DNA of 64,000 nt from Nitzschia sp. DOCU1. Taxonomy: Eukaryota; Bacillariophyta; Bacillariophyceae; Bacillariales; Bacillariaceae. Positions within the stretch are counted from its first letter, which is position 1; every line of letters starts with the position of its first letter. Shown here in pieces: positions 47,427 through 57,791 of this stretch. The stretch covers positions 496,001 through 560,000 of the forward strand of contig OX595993.1 in NCBI GenBank assembly GCA_951394045.1. The letters run 5' to 3'. The position numbers and the translations under genes are program-made. The notes beneath the pieces are model-generated. The model made no database searches and was not told the origin of the DNA. It was given only the letters and a program-made list of their open reading frames with translations.

Positions 47427-50400
47427 ATGGCAGGCGAGAAAGAACAGGGGGTCCAAAGTAATATGGACGACGCCGAGATTGTGTCGCCAGTTGGGAAGAA
47501 TGCCACAAAGAAAGATGGGACTTCGACCAAGAAAACTGTCAAGAAAAAACACAAGTCAGAAATGATCAAGTCCAGTAAAATCGCGGCAAAGAAGAATAGG
47601 AGTCAGGAGGAAGAAGGCAACAGTAGTGCCACTGGCGGCGAGAAACCAAGTTCTTTACAATCTCTGGATCGGCCAAAAGCCAAGAAAGCGACACTCAACA
47701 GAAACGGCAGTGCTCGAAGTCTTCCTGGTACCAAAGATGCTCATGGTGACGACGACGAAGAAAAGTTAACCAAGACTCCCCTTAGGAAAAAACTCAAGTC
47801 CAAAAAATTAAAGGAACTTGACCCCGAGTTTTCCAAAAAGGTCAAAGAGAAGAAGAAAAACAACGATTTGCTCAAGTCCATGATCGAGGGGGGTGCTAAT
47901 AGTAGCGATGATGATGACGAGGGCAGTACTGGAGAAAAGTCGAACGGGATGAAATCTCTGGATTTAGCGACGAAAAAGAAAAAGAAGAAACCCAGTCGAA
48001 ACGGAAGTTCTCGAAGTCTTCCTGGCATCAAGGAGGCTCATGGCGATGATCAGCCCAAAACACCCAAAACGCCCAAGAAAAAACTCAAGTCTAAGAAATT
48101 AACTGCTGAAATCGATCCAGAGTTTTCCAAGAAAATCAAGGACGCTCAAGTTGCTCGAAGAGCAAAGGACAAGGAACAAAACGATGGCATGTTGAAGTCT
48201 TTGATCGAAGAGGAAGACCCAGTGCAGAAGAAAAGGCGAAGAAAGAGACCAGATGCTGCAAGTGGTGAAAGCGTATCGACGGAGGTTATGGATGATTCAG
48301 CTTCCAAAGTATCCGCGACGACTGAAACCGGCAAGTCACCGAAAAAAGGAAAGAGCAAGGTCAAGTCACTTGCCAATGCAAAGGGAGCGGCGCCACTGGC
48401 AAAGAAAAATCCGGCGACAGTGGACGATTCTGTTGTGGTATCTCCAAAGCCTACTGCAACAAAAAAGAAGACGTCGAAACCGATCCAGGAGGGCGAGGAA
48501 GATAACCGTGAATGGAAGCCACCGACGGAATTCGAGGCCGTCGTCGAGAAAAAGGGAACAAAGGTCGAAGAAGTCGCCTCACACTCTCCCGTTTCTGGTG
48601 CGAAGCCTACAGTGGTGGACTCTGCCGACAATCCTCGACCCTTTAGTCCTAAATTTTCTCCACGGGAAAGGAATAGTGATTTCATGAAGGTGAAAATTTC
48701 TGTCAGTGCGAAGAAGGTAATCAGCAAGCCGCCGTTGATCCGAAGCCAATCGAGTAAGACTGGGGAAGATGATGACGCTTCTGTGTCACCACCTGTTTCT
48801 GAGGCTGGTGAACACGAAGCTATCGAAAAAGATGAAACTTTTTCATCCTCGCTTGGTGCAGCTGACTTCGCGAAGTCTTCGCCTACTGGAGAAGAAGACA
48901 ATCACCGGGACGAAAATGACAGCGCCGGGGAATCTCAGACCACGCCCGAAGCCTCCATCCCTGTCTCGGTTTGTACTAGCGACAATGTGGCATTGGATGA
49001 CACGCCGACTAGCCCAGTCAAAAATGAAGAGGCTGCCATCAAACCTGAACGATCACCGTTGACTCCGACTGAGGTAGTTGAACATGAGAAATCCGATGTT
49101 CTGTCAACCGTTCCTAGCACCACTGCACAATCGGATGAGACGCCGACAAGTCCAGTAAGAACGGAAGAGACTAGTCACAAACCCAACCGGTCACCGTCGA
49201 CTCCGATAGAGGGGGTCAAGCCGAGCGGATTATTGGCGGCTAGGAAATCAATGTTTGAACATGAAGCCTCCGACGTGCCTGACTGGGCTAAGCGCTCGGG
49301 GTCCCGCTCCAATACGCCAAGTCCAGGTCCAGGATCAAGGCCAAGTGTTATTGCTCGGCAAAGTGCGACACGCTCTTCTACAAGTCCAAGACCAGGTTTC
49401 GGGCCCAGGGTTACATCGCGGCAAAACTCTGCTTCAAGTTTGCGATCTTCAACGAGTGCTCAGGCTGACAACTCGAGGAGTCCTGTCCAGAAGAACAATA
49501 GTTCGTCTAGTCTAGCATCCAACAACCAGAGCACGATTGTAAGGAGAGGCAGCGTGAGAAAACCACCAGGAAGCCTGCCGTTTGACAGTCAGCACGGTGA
49601 AACCAATTTGCAACCGGAAGACTCGTCTGACGATCCGAAGAAGGGTAGGGAGAGTTTCGTGAGTCCAGGGTTGAAGAAGAAAATGGCAGCCTTTGATTCC
49701 AGCTCGACGAAGCCACCGCCGCTTCCAACGCAGACAGGGGTGCTTGGTGCACTTGTCAAAGAGACGACAGGCTCCAGAGGCCGGCAAAGTGCAGTCGGCG
49801 TCGTGGACTACATGAATAGCCCCGAGCCGCACAAAGATAAGATCAATGAGATGGTTCACCCCCAGACTCCGGTTGAACATCAAAAGGGATCATTGGCTAT
49901 TCCGTCGACGCCCACACTACTTGATTCTAATGACGCAAGCGACTTGATGCCGTTTATCACCCCGAAGAGAGGCACAAAGAATCGCGATGCTTCCCAATTT
50001 GCATCGAGCAAAAATGCGCTTATCGAAGCTTTAACCACTCCTGCGCGAAAGAAGAAGGAGGCTTTGGCCGATCTCCAAAGGACGCCACGTACCTTGAAGC
50101 GTGGTTTTGTCGATTTGAATGTGGGGACGCCAAGAAGGAAGTCGGAAGCGAAAACACCAGGCCAAAGATTCATGGATCAATCACATCACGGCAAAGACAA
50201 GGCGGACACATACATTGAGTCCGCGGTGAACATTCTCAATGACAAGAGCAAGGCCGAAGAGATTGAAAAGCTTGTATGGAAGATCGAAGAGCTAGGGGGG
50301 TTCCCGAAGACGCGGCGGCTAAGTATGAGGGACAATGAATTGGTGGGTCAACTTATAATGGCAGTTCGGAACGATCCTCGGATAACGAAAATCAATGTCG

Positions 50401-52295
50401 ACGCGACTATGTTTGGTACCATCAGCTCTACCCTACTCAAGCAATTCATTGATGCGCTCCGGATAAATCTACATGTTCGGTCGCTTTCTTTTCATGGAGT
50501 GGAACTGGGAAACGACTTTTTGTACGACTTGGCTGCGTCGATGGAATCAAATTTCGTGGTCGAAGAAATAGACTTATCTACAAACTGCTTCACCAACGAA
50601 GGATTGGCAAACTTCTGCCAGGCTCTTGCTACCACGAACGAGTCAGTCAAGCATCTCAATTTGAAGAATCAGACGACTCCGATTTCAGAGGCCAGCGAAA
50701 TGGACGTTTTCGAGGCTCTTGGTCAGAATACTACGCTGACAAAAGTCGAACTCGACTTCATGTCAGACGATGCACCGAAGAAACTCGCCACGATTCTGGA
50801 TCGCAATCGTATCAATGGACCTGATAGGCCAAAGAACATTGATGATAAACTTTTGAACGTTCTCACGTACGAGGCGGAACGTGCCCAGGAACTCTGGGAG
50901 CAACAGCAGGCCGAGCTGCAGGTTGTAGAAGACGAAGACTATGACTGGGATTATCTCTACGAGTTAGCGTTGTTGTTTGACAAGCACAAGCTGAAAAAGG
51001 AAGTCGAAGAAAATGCCAAGGACTTTGCTGCGCCGCCCAAACGAACGAATGCCGACGATTTGAGCACGGAAGAAAAGAAGAAGTTTTTATTCGGGGAGTT
51101 CAAGAAGAACATGGAGGAGTCGGTGCTAGCATTCAACCAAGACGGTAGTTTCTTGACCCCGGAGTTCATCGCAAAATATTTCAAGGAGCGTCCCGATGAA
51201 GATGCTTTGGATTTCGACTTTCATGGCCAGTGGAAATTGTTCAAACGCTTCCCGATTCATGACCCAGCCCGTCAATTGATTGTGGAAAAATTCGTCGATG
51301 CCATTGTTACTCATCCTCGGGCAAATGAAATAACCGGGATCAACATGGCCAACACAGGAGCTGGCGACGATTTCCTCCAAGCACTTTCGCAACGCTGTCT
51401 GGGAGATAGTTCGTTACTCCCGAATCTGCATACGGTCAATTTCGAAACCAACTTTATTAATGAACCTGGTGTAGTCGCTTTGGCAGAAATGATTGCTTCT
51501 CCGACGACGTGCCGATACATGCAAGTCATCCGTCTGGAAAACCAAAAAGGTCTTCTCAAGTCAAAAGCAGAGTTCGCCTTGGCAAAGGCGCTGCGTGTCA
51601 ACCGCTCCATTGTGGTCGTCAGTCTTACCATAAGAAACTTGCTGGAAAGGGAACGAATTGGCAAGTATGTTATGCGGAACGTCGACTTGATTCGACAAGC
51701 ACGACAACAACACATGAAGGCGACGGGTACTCAACGAAAACGCAACAAAGTGGAGGAAGTCTTTGACAACGTAAAGTCCAATGACGAAAACCTGACCAAG
51801 GTCAGTATGGTGGGCAACGATAGATTCCTCACTTTGACTGGCGATGAAAAGATCAAAGCCGCGCGGTCCTTTGCACACAACAGGTATGTTACAGAACTCC
51901 TGTTGAACGCATGTGGTATCGACGATGAGTTTGCCCGCGCGCTGGGCGAATCTTTCGCGACGAATGCAACCCTGGAAAGAGTACATCTGGAGATGAATGA
52001 CATATCGGGCGAGGGGATCAAAGCCTTGTTCAACGGTCTTGCGAAGAATTCCAGCATCAAGGAACTTCGGTTGCACAAGCAGTCCAAGATGCTTGCTAGC
52101 TCCGACGAGGAGATTCTCGCGGATATCATTGAGGAAAACTTGACGATCACCAAGATTGGCATCGATTTGCGTAGCAAGGCGGCACAGGTCAAGTTGGACC
52201 GAAAGACTGGCTACAATATACAGTTTGAACTCAGAGAAAAAGCAGCAGCTGCGGAAGGGGAGGAATTTGATGGGAACGACAGTTTTGCCGTGTGA
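47427..52295 (+). CDS. large Lys-rich protein with tropomodulin-like LRR domains
   Basis: A single exon of 1622 residues. The first about 930 residues are disordered and rich in Lys, Ser, Thr and Pro. They include an internal duplication of about 80 residues (NGSARSLPGTKDAHGDD...KLKSKKLKELDPEFSKK and NGSSRSLPGIKEAHGDD...KLKSKKLTAEIDPEFSKK) and several TPTSPV(K/R)-type SP/TP motifs suited to phosphorylation. The C-terminal part has two leucine-rich-repeat blocks of the ribonuclease-inhibitor/tropomodulin type: about 985-1130 (VEEIDLSTNCFTNEGLANFC) and about 1290-1600 (LHTVNFETNFINEPGVVALA, LERVHLEMNDISGEGIKALF). In tropomodulin such a domain caps actin pointed ends, so a cytoskeletal role is possible but not shown. 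A fragment of the disordered region recurs at 63902-64000. Confidence 0.8.
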   Translation: MAGEKEQGVQSNMDDAEIVSPVGKNATKKDGTSTKKTVKKKHKSEMIKSSKIAAKKNRSQEEEGNSSATGGEKPSSLQSLDRPKAKKATLNRNGSARSLPGTKDAHGDDDEEKLTKTPLRKKLKSKKLKELDPEFSKKVKEKKKNNDLLKSMIEGGANSSDDDDEGSTGEKSNGMKSLDLATKKKKKKPSRNGSSRSLPGIKEAHGDDQPKTPKTPKKKLKSKKLTAEIDPEFSKKIKDAQVARRAKDKEQNDGMLKSLIEEEDPVQKKRRRKRPDAASGESVSTEVMDDSASKVSATTETGKSPKKGKSKVKSLANAKGAAPLAKKNPATVDDSVVVSPKPTATKKKTSKPIQEGEEDNREWKPPTEFEAVVEKKGTKVEEVASHSPVSGAKPTVVDSADNPRPFSPKFSPRERNSDFMKVKISVSAKKVISKPPLIRSQSSKTGEDDDASVSPPVSEAGEHEAIEKDETFSSSLGAADFAKSSPTGEEDNHRDENDSAGESQTTPEASIPVSVCTSDNVALDDTPTSPVKNEEAAIKPERSPLTPTEVVEHEKSDVLSTVPSTTAQSDETPTSPVRTEETSHKPNRSPSTPIEGVKPSGLLAARKSMFEHEASDVPDWAKRSGSRSNTPSPGPGSRPSVIARQSATRSSTSPRPGFGPRVTSRQNSASSLRSSTSAQADNSRSPVQKNNSSSSLASNNQSTIVRRGSVRKPPGSLPFDSQHGETNLQPEDSSDDPKKGRESFVSPGLKKKMAAFDSSSTKPPPLPTQTGVLGALVKETTGSRGRQSAVGVVDYMNSPEPHKDKINEMVHPQTPVEHQKGSLAIPSTPTLLDSNDASDLMPFITPKRGTKNRDASQFASSKNALIEALTTPARKKKEALADLQRTPRTLKRGFVDLNVGTPRRKSEAKTPGQRFMDQSHHGKDKADTYIESAVNILNDKSKAEEIEKLVWKIEELGGFPKTRRLSMRDNELVGQLIMAVRNDPRITKINVDATMFGTISSTLLKQFIDALRINLHVRSLSFHGVELGNDFLYDLAASMESNFVVEEIDLSTNCFTNEGLANFCQALATTNESVKHLNLKNQTTPISEASEMDVFEALGQNTTLTKVELDFMSDDAPKKLATILDRNRINGPDRPKNIDDKLLNVLTYEAERAQELWEQQQAELQVVEDEDYDWDYLYELALLFDKHKLKKEVEENAKDFAAPPKRTNADDLSTEEKKKFLFGEFKKNMEESVLAFNQDGSFLTPEFIAKYFKERPDEDALDFDFHGQWKLFKRFPIHDPARQLIVEKFVDAIVTHPRANEITGINMANTGAGDDFLQALSQRCLGDSSLLPNLHTVNFETNFINEPGVVALAEMIASPTTCRYMQVIRLENQKGLLKSKAEFALAKALRVNRSIVVVSLTIRNLLERERIGKYVMRNVDLIRQARQQHMKATGTQRKRNKVEEVFDNVKSNDENLTKVSMVGNDRFLTLTGDEKIKAARSFAHNRYVTELLLNACGIDDEFARALGESFATNATLERVHLEMNDISGEGIKALFNGLAKNSSIKELRLHKQSKMLASSDEEILADIIEENLTITKIGIDLRSKAAQVKLDRKTGYNIQFELREKAAAAEGEEFDGNDSFAV

Positions 52296-52742
52296 AATGC
52301 TCGCTAGTTGTAATAGGGCGGGGAAGATCATCCACAGAAACTCGGGCTCTGCATGGCTAGCTGCTTAATAAAAGCTACTAAATTTTTATTGTCTATCGAA
52401 TCCATCTCTTTCATGGCCAAGGACCACAGACTCTTGTTCATTGGCATGGTATGGCTAGCCATATCTCTATCTACCGATAGTAGTTGCGAGCCACTCGATC
52501 GCGACTCTCTACTCGGAGCCCAAGTAGGCAAAGCTTTTTCCATGGTCGTTGCATAGGACACAGCCTCCTCCGACGACGTTTACTGAAGTAGGCGGCCTCC
52601 GTTGACTCATCACTACAGTATTGCACGAGGAAGCAAACACCAAGGCCTACTGGACTTGCTCTCGAAATCGCAGAGCACAAAGAAAAAAATGTAAAAGAAT
52701 GTATGATGGCTATTTAAGACGCGATGCGTCTACCCCCTTGTT
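52296..52742. other. intergenic region between convergent genes
   Basis: Short convergent spacer between the LRR gene and the guanylate cyclase gene. Nothing recognised. Confidence 0.4.
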
Positions 52743-55362
52743 TCAAGACGATGTTGCTGCAATTGCTTCCGCTTTTTCAACCACTTCCAGCACCAAGCTG
52801 ATGCCCTCCTTCGCCATGTCCAGCGTCGAGCGCCGCCTTCGTACGCTGTGACGCGATACACGTTTGGTACGAGATCCTGAAGAAGACAATAGTTTCGCCA
52901 GCTCTCTTCGCGATGGGGTGCTGCTGCAGTTGGACGAACGAGACTTTTGGCAGCTGTCCGTGTCGCCGTAGAGGTCAGCGCCGCGCGGGCTGTGAGGATC
53001 GTTCGAAGGCCGCCGCAATTCAGATTGTTCTTCCACATGCTCATCCAGAGACTTCAAATTATTGTTGCTTCTCCTTTGCGGCATAGAAGCTAGCTTCTCT
53101 GCTTGTGACATGTACGCCAGCTTCGCCACCTCTTCATCCAATGCGATCAAGCCGTCCGGGTTGACCAAGGGATTCTTGTTAGTGGCTTCCAGCCAATAAG
53201 TGGGAAGTGAGCCCTTGCCCTTCATCTCGACCGTGCCTCGAGAGATCAGATCAAAGTGCTCGTTTCCTCGGCGCTGCAGCTCTATCATTGTTGTTAGGGA
53301 ACAGTGGACACGTCCAGGCTCCCCGGTGCTCTCGTGGCGAGCAGTGGTGTTGACAGTATCACCAAAAACACAATATCTTGGATTCGTGACACCGACAATC
53401 CCACTGGCGCAAGATCCAGTGTGAATTCCGATTCGTAGTTTGATAGGGGAACCATCCAAAGGCGATCTTACGGATTGGCAACAATGCTGGACGGCAAGCG
53501 CGAAGTTCGCAACATTGAGGGCGTGGTTCTCATCGCTTTCAGGGAGTCCACTACAGCAGACATACGCGTCCCCAATAGTTTCAACTTTGAACAGACCAAA
53601 GCGCCCCGCCAAAAAGTCCATGACTCCATACAGCTTGTTCAACATCCCAATCACTTCCCAGGGCGAAATGTGCTTGCAAATGTTTGTGAAACCGACTACA
53701 TCACTGAAGACGGAGAACAAGAAGCATATTGTCAGCTTCGTGTGATTGTGCAAAGCCACCCACTCTGTCGACTGGATTACAACGACTTACCTGAAGAACA
53801 TCGTCACGTTGGTATGAAGCATAGGCTCAACTGTTTGACCCTTTCGTAGACCTTCCGCGGCGTGGTGAGGGATGAGGGACTCCAGTAGCTCCTTCTCTGC
53901 GGTGAGTTTCTTGCTAAGCTTCTCCATTTTGAGCGCGTTGTTCATTTGCCTGCTTAGATGCTCGCGAAGGAAAACCGCGTCACGGTATGCGCCGTGAGCG
54001 GGAAGGTCGCTAAGAGTCAACTTCATCTCTCTCAGCTCATCGAGGTTCTTTGCATCTGGGCATAGAATAAGCATGACTTCGTTCCGGCCTACTGAAGCCA
54101 CGGTCCCTTTGAAGAAGATATTCGCTGGGGCGGTTGTGAAGGAACATGCCAGAACAAACTCTTGGTCTTCGAGCTTCCTCAGCCAACTTCGGGTCCACTT
54201 CGCTGGCTTAGGTTTCACGAAATCAAAGACTTCGTCGATTTCCTGTCCGCATAGATTGGCTTCTGTTGCACCGAGAACCTTGGGCAGGTCGTTCCCGATT
54301 TGCGTGATGCAAAAGTCACCGTTCATCACGACATGATACGGGAACAACCTGCGAGTAGCTGCGGGCGACAATCCACCAGGTTGATGGGCATCTGAGTCAG
54401 AGTCATCGTCTTCAGCGTACGTGCTGGACGTCGTAGAAGTTATAATACTCCTAGCCTTCGATACCCGCCGCATGCTGCAGCTCTTGGGAGACGAAAGTTC
54501 TTCATTTGTGGTGACCTTCACCATATGCGGTACATCAAACATGCTGATTTCCATTCCGGACATAGGACACTTGAATGACGTAGGCTCGTTCGGAACACCA
54601 TTTCGGCTTCCCTGTTTCGTTCGAAGCTTTGGTAGATCAACCGGGTCTTCTGTAGATACTATCCAACTAGAACAAACAGGGAAACGTCGTTCAGCAAGAA
54701 TACTCGTTAGGGCAGGAGCGGGGTGGTTCTGTGGCTTAATCCTACGCAAAAACTTACCTCGTAAACCTAGCACCATCGACACCTTGGCTCGTTTTTTGCG
54801 TCATGACAATGGACAAATCAAACTGTCTTTTCGCCACTTCAGTGACAAGCCCCACAGCTAGAGGGGAGAGAAAGTTGCCCCTCGAGGAAAAGTAAAATAG
54901 AGTTAACGTGCCGTCATGGTTTTCTTCGCACCAGAACTCCGGCATCGTCATCTTCTTCGGGAATGTAGTCTGGAGGTGTTGGTGGATGGCATTGATGTTC
55001 GTCATCCAATCTCTGAGGGTACTTCCTTGACAGCAGAGAAGATTTTCATAGCCTTCGTTGATGATGTACGGAACGAAGAACGATCCGAAAGCTTCATAGA
55101 CTTGGGGAACTGTGAGCCCAGATAGCTCACTAGCGGCCTTGACAAGAGCGATTGTGCTTTCATCTGGATAATGCTCCAATTTCAAGAAACCCCCATCTTT
55201 TACTTGGCATCCCGCTTTCTCCTTGACTGCATGCCAAACACTGACCCCAAACTTTTCAAGCACGAGCTTTTCGACACAATCGTTGATCCAACCCAACATG
55301 ATGCTGTAATGTGATTCTGTCAAAATGTTTTTTTTGTGACCAAGTGCCATAGCGAGAGACAC
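52743..55362 (-). CDS. H-NOX soluble guanylate cyclase
   Basis: Exons 55362-54758, 54666-53791 and 53703-52743 (introns 91 and 87 nt, both phase 2); 813 residues. The N-terminal H-NOX heme domain has IHQHL (His127, or 106 if translation starts at Met22, the equivalent of His105 in animal beta1), a conserved Pro141 and the heme-propionate motif YFSSR (Y157-S159-R161). Then come the H-NOX-associated PAS domain (FPYHVVMNGDFCITQIG), a signalling coiled coil (KLSKKLTAEKELLESLIP) and a class III cyclase. The cyclase has both metal Asp (D495, D539), the guanine-specifying E535 and C605, and the transition-state N612 and R616. A single chain carries a complete catalytic set, so a homodimer could work. 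It should make cGMP in response to NO or another heme ligand. The C-terminal tail is Ser/Arg-rich. Confidence 0.92.
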
Positions 55363-55989
55363 GATCGATCTACCGGTTGAAGAAAAGCAAGAAGAGAGTC
55401 GCGAATACGATCATCGTACTATAGTACGCTGTAGTGTCTCGAATAACACGGTAGAAGGCGGCAGAACTTGGCGAAGAAACGATCTTTCCAAAATTAATCG
55501 GGCATATTGAAGTATTCTCGCACCGATTCTCCTGATATTAAGCCACGCTACCGGCTTATCGTTCCACCCGTGCGCACTTTATGTCCTCGTGTGTCATATG
55601 GGCATTATTTTCACTCGTATTTGGGCCAGCGAAACCCCGGAAGTTAAGTATAACAAATATCTTGACTTTCGGGCCAGGAGTACATTATGGCTCCCTTGTG
55701 ACTGGGGCGTTAATAGAAGACAGTCTTTAGCGTCTTGCATGGTTGTGCAGTTGCTATTAAACAGCACAATGGTAATTCGTAAGAGCCCACAATTGGAGAG
55801 AACCGAAACATCCTTTCCAACCCTTGCTAAAAGGGGGGTCAGACATTCTCTCTACTATGGAGACTTTTCTACCCAACGAGAGAATTTAGTGGAAACAAGA
55901 CACGGACGAACTGTACCTGGTACTACCAGTATTCTCTATGTTCCTCATTTCATTCAGCAATCCTTGCGAAGAATGTTGTTGCCACTGGC
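55363..55989. other. promoter region of the cyclase gene and left flank of the DNA element
   Basis: No gene is accepted. The plus-strand frame 55589-56026 has no recognised domain; its last 20 codons belong to the inverted repeat shared with 63.7 kb. Confidence 0.4.
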
Positions 55990-56165
55990 CTGGAGCATTC
56001 GGGAATACGTACGAAGGTCAGACTAGGGCTATATAATTGCAGTCACCCCTGGAGTCCGATTCGGTTGAATTCCAATGATTCCTCGCGTGACTCATATTCA
56101 GTAGATTTTACTTAAGTAGATTTTCCTTAAGGAAATTTTCCTTAAGGAAAGTAGAATTAAGTAAA
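55990..56165 (+). repeat. left inverted repeat
   Basis: About 175 bases match the reverse complement of 63548-63735 with scattered substitutions and small gaps. Shared words include CATTCGGGAATNCGTACGAAGG, GAATTCCAATG and GCGTGACTCATATTCAGTAG, then TTCCTTAAGGAAATTTTCC palindromes. Confidence 0.75.
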
Positions 56166-56177
56166 TTTTCCTTAATC

Positions 56178-56301
56178 GGTCGGTCGTCGGACGGACCATT
56201 TAAGGAAATTTTCCTGAATGTCTCCGAAGGGTCGGTCGTCGGACGGACCAAATTAAGGAAATTTTCCTGAATGTAGAGAACGGTCGGTCATTGGACAGAC
56301 C
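56178..56301 (+). repeat. left subterminal repeats, period 52
   Basis: Three copies of a near-palindromic GGTCGGTCGTCGGACGGACC unit start at 56178, 56230 and 56282, exactly 52 bases apart; the third is diverged. The first two are followed by TTAAGGAAATTTTCCTGAATGT. Such arrays near the ends often bind the transposase. Confidence 0.8.
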
Positions 56302-56349
56302 GCGGGTTTGACAGACAATTGAGAACACGTGAGAGAAAAATAATTAATA

Positions 56350-56730
56350 GGTTACGACATGGATTACTTCGACCATTTCAGAACCACCGCCGTTAGCTGC
56401 GAGAAAATTAATTAATAGGTTTCGGCTCTCACAAAACTCGATCCAAACCCATGAAATACGAAATTTGCGCACCCGCAAAATGACGGCAACAACAAACCAC
56501 AACAAAGGTAGCCATATCAACCAAGATGAATCGTAGAGGACGAGGCAGAGGAGGAACTGCTGGTCGAGAAGTACCACCAGTGGGTCGGGGAGAAGCAGCA
56601 GGCCAACATTCGGCTGCTGGAGTGGTACTGCTTGGTGCTGGCGGTCGCGGACGAGGACGGGGACGAGAGGGTGCAACACCTGCTGGTCGAGAAGCTGCAG
56701 GACGACAACCACTACCGCAGCAACATAATG
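56350..56730 (+). repeat. promoter/5' module copy 1 (before the transposase)
   Basis: About 380 bases covering the upstream region, leader and the first RG-rich codons are repeated at about 59215-59600. The leader words CTCTCACAAAACTCGATCC and AAATTTGCGCACCCGCAAAA are identical in both. The match ends within the RG-rich coding part. Confidence 0.85.
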
Positions 56731-57755
56731 AAGTGGCATTGCGTGCGATTGGCGGTCGAGGTCGGGGTCGAGGTCGAGGGGGGCGTGCACCGGTGGCGGG
56801 TCAAGAAATTGCAGGGCGAGGACAACCACTACCACACGAAGAATGGGACGAAGATCGAATGCTGAAAACTGGGTTGAAGTTTGTTGGTTTTGAAGAACGT
56901 CGGCAGCGAAACGTTCGAACAAACATGCGTCGATTCCGAGAACACTTCGGGGTTGGACCGAAGGCCTGTGCTTGTCTGTTCAACGACTTGTGGCAGCACA
57001 GGGCCACATTGGCGAGTGTCGACCACCAGCATCCATGGACGATCAATGTTCGAGACTTCCTGATGGCGGCGAACTGGTGGAAGACATATGATTTGGAAGG
57101 CCAATTGGCGGCAAGGTGGAGACGTGACGAGAAAACAATCCGCGAAAAGACGCGAGCCTATTCCCTATGGGCATCTACTTTAAAAGGGATCAAGATCGTC
57201 TTCGGCAACTTTGAAGAGGACGATGTGATTTTTATTTCAGTCGATGGCGTACATTGTAAAATATCGGAGCCAAGAAAAAGGCCGAGTGCGCAGTGGTACT
57301 CCCACAAATCAAACTCGGCCGGACTCACCTATGAGCTAGCGATAGCCATTCGTTCTGATCGTTTGGTTTGGATCCGGGGACCATTCCCGGCAAGCCAACA
57401 CGATATTACGACTTTTCGGGGCGGGAAGAAAACAGAGCCAAAGGATCAATCGGCTCTCTTTTTCCAAATTCCTGAGGGGAAAAAGGCAGTCGGCGATTCC
57501 GGCTACAAAGGCGAGCCAACCAAGGTCACAGTGTCCAGGGCGGAAGACTCCCAGGCTGTCAACAACTACAAAGCCCGTGCAAAGGCTCGACAGGAGTCTT
57601 TTCACAGCCGCTTGAAGGCTTTCAAAATTCTTTCTACGCCATTTCGGCATCGGCTAAATGTCGACACTCTAGAAGAACACAAACGGGTGTTCGAGGCAGT
57701 CTGTGTTGCATGCCAGTACGATCTAGAAAACGGGCACCCCCTTTTCGATATGTAG
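56526..57755 (+). CDS. DDE transposase (Harbinger/IS5-like) with RG-rich N-terminus
   Basis: A single exon of 409 residues. Residues 1-100 are a Gly/Arg-rich tract with GRGRGRG runs. The catalytic part has ISVDGVH (D240), VGDSGYKGE (D324) and KARAKARQESFHSRLKAF (E357), the D-D-E layout of DDE_Tnp_4-type enzymes (PIF/Harbinger and relatives); YELAIAIRSDRLVWIRGPFP and FRHRLNVDTLEEHKRVFEAV are also family-like. The frame is uninterrupted, so the enzyme may be functional. The companion ORF at 59378 shares the N-terminal module. PIF/Harbinger elements also pair a transposase with a second protein, often Myb-like; here the second protein is of another type. Confidence 0.82.
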   Translation: MNRRGRGRGGTAGREVPPVGRGEAAGQHSAAGVVLLGAGGRGRGRGREGATPAGREAAGRQPLPQQHNEVALRAIGGRGRGRGRGGRAPVAGQEIAGRGQPLPHEEWDEDRMLKTGLKFVGFEERRQRNVRTNMRRFREHFGVGPKACACLFNDLWQHRATLASVDHQHPWTINVRDFLMAANWWKTYDLEGQLAARWRRDEKTIREKTRAYSLWASTLKGIKIVFGNFEEDDVIFISVDGVHCKISEPRKRPSAQWYSHKSNSAGLTYELAIAIRSDRLVWIRGPFPASQHDITTFRGGKKTEPKDQSALFFQIPEGKKAVGDSGYKGEPTKVTVSRAEDSQAVNNYKARAKARQESFHSRLKAFKILSTPFRHRLNVDTLEEHKRVFEAVCVACQYDLENGHPLFDM

Positions 57756-57791
57756 GTATACTATTACCGGTATTAAGTCTAGAATCAATAT

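Noticed and set aside
55589..56026. Plus-strand frame of 145 codons left of the DNA element
   Set aside because: No domain and no support; its end overlaps the inverted repeat, so coding character there may only reflect the repeat.
56344..56922. Long minus-strand frame opposite the transposase N-terminus
   Set aside because: Low-complexity Val/Leu/Gln translation that mirrors the RG-rich tract; the same shadow appears at 59253-59726.
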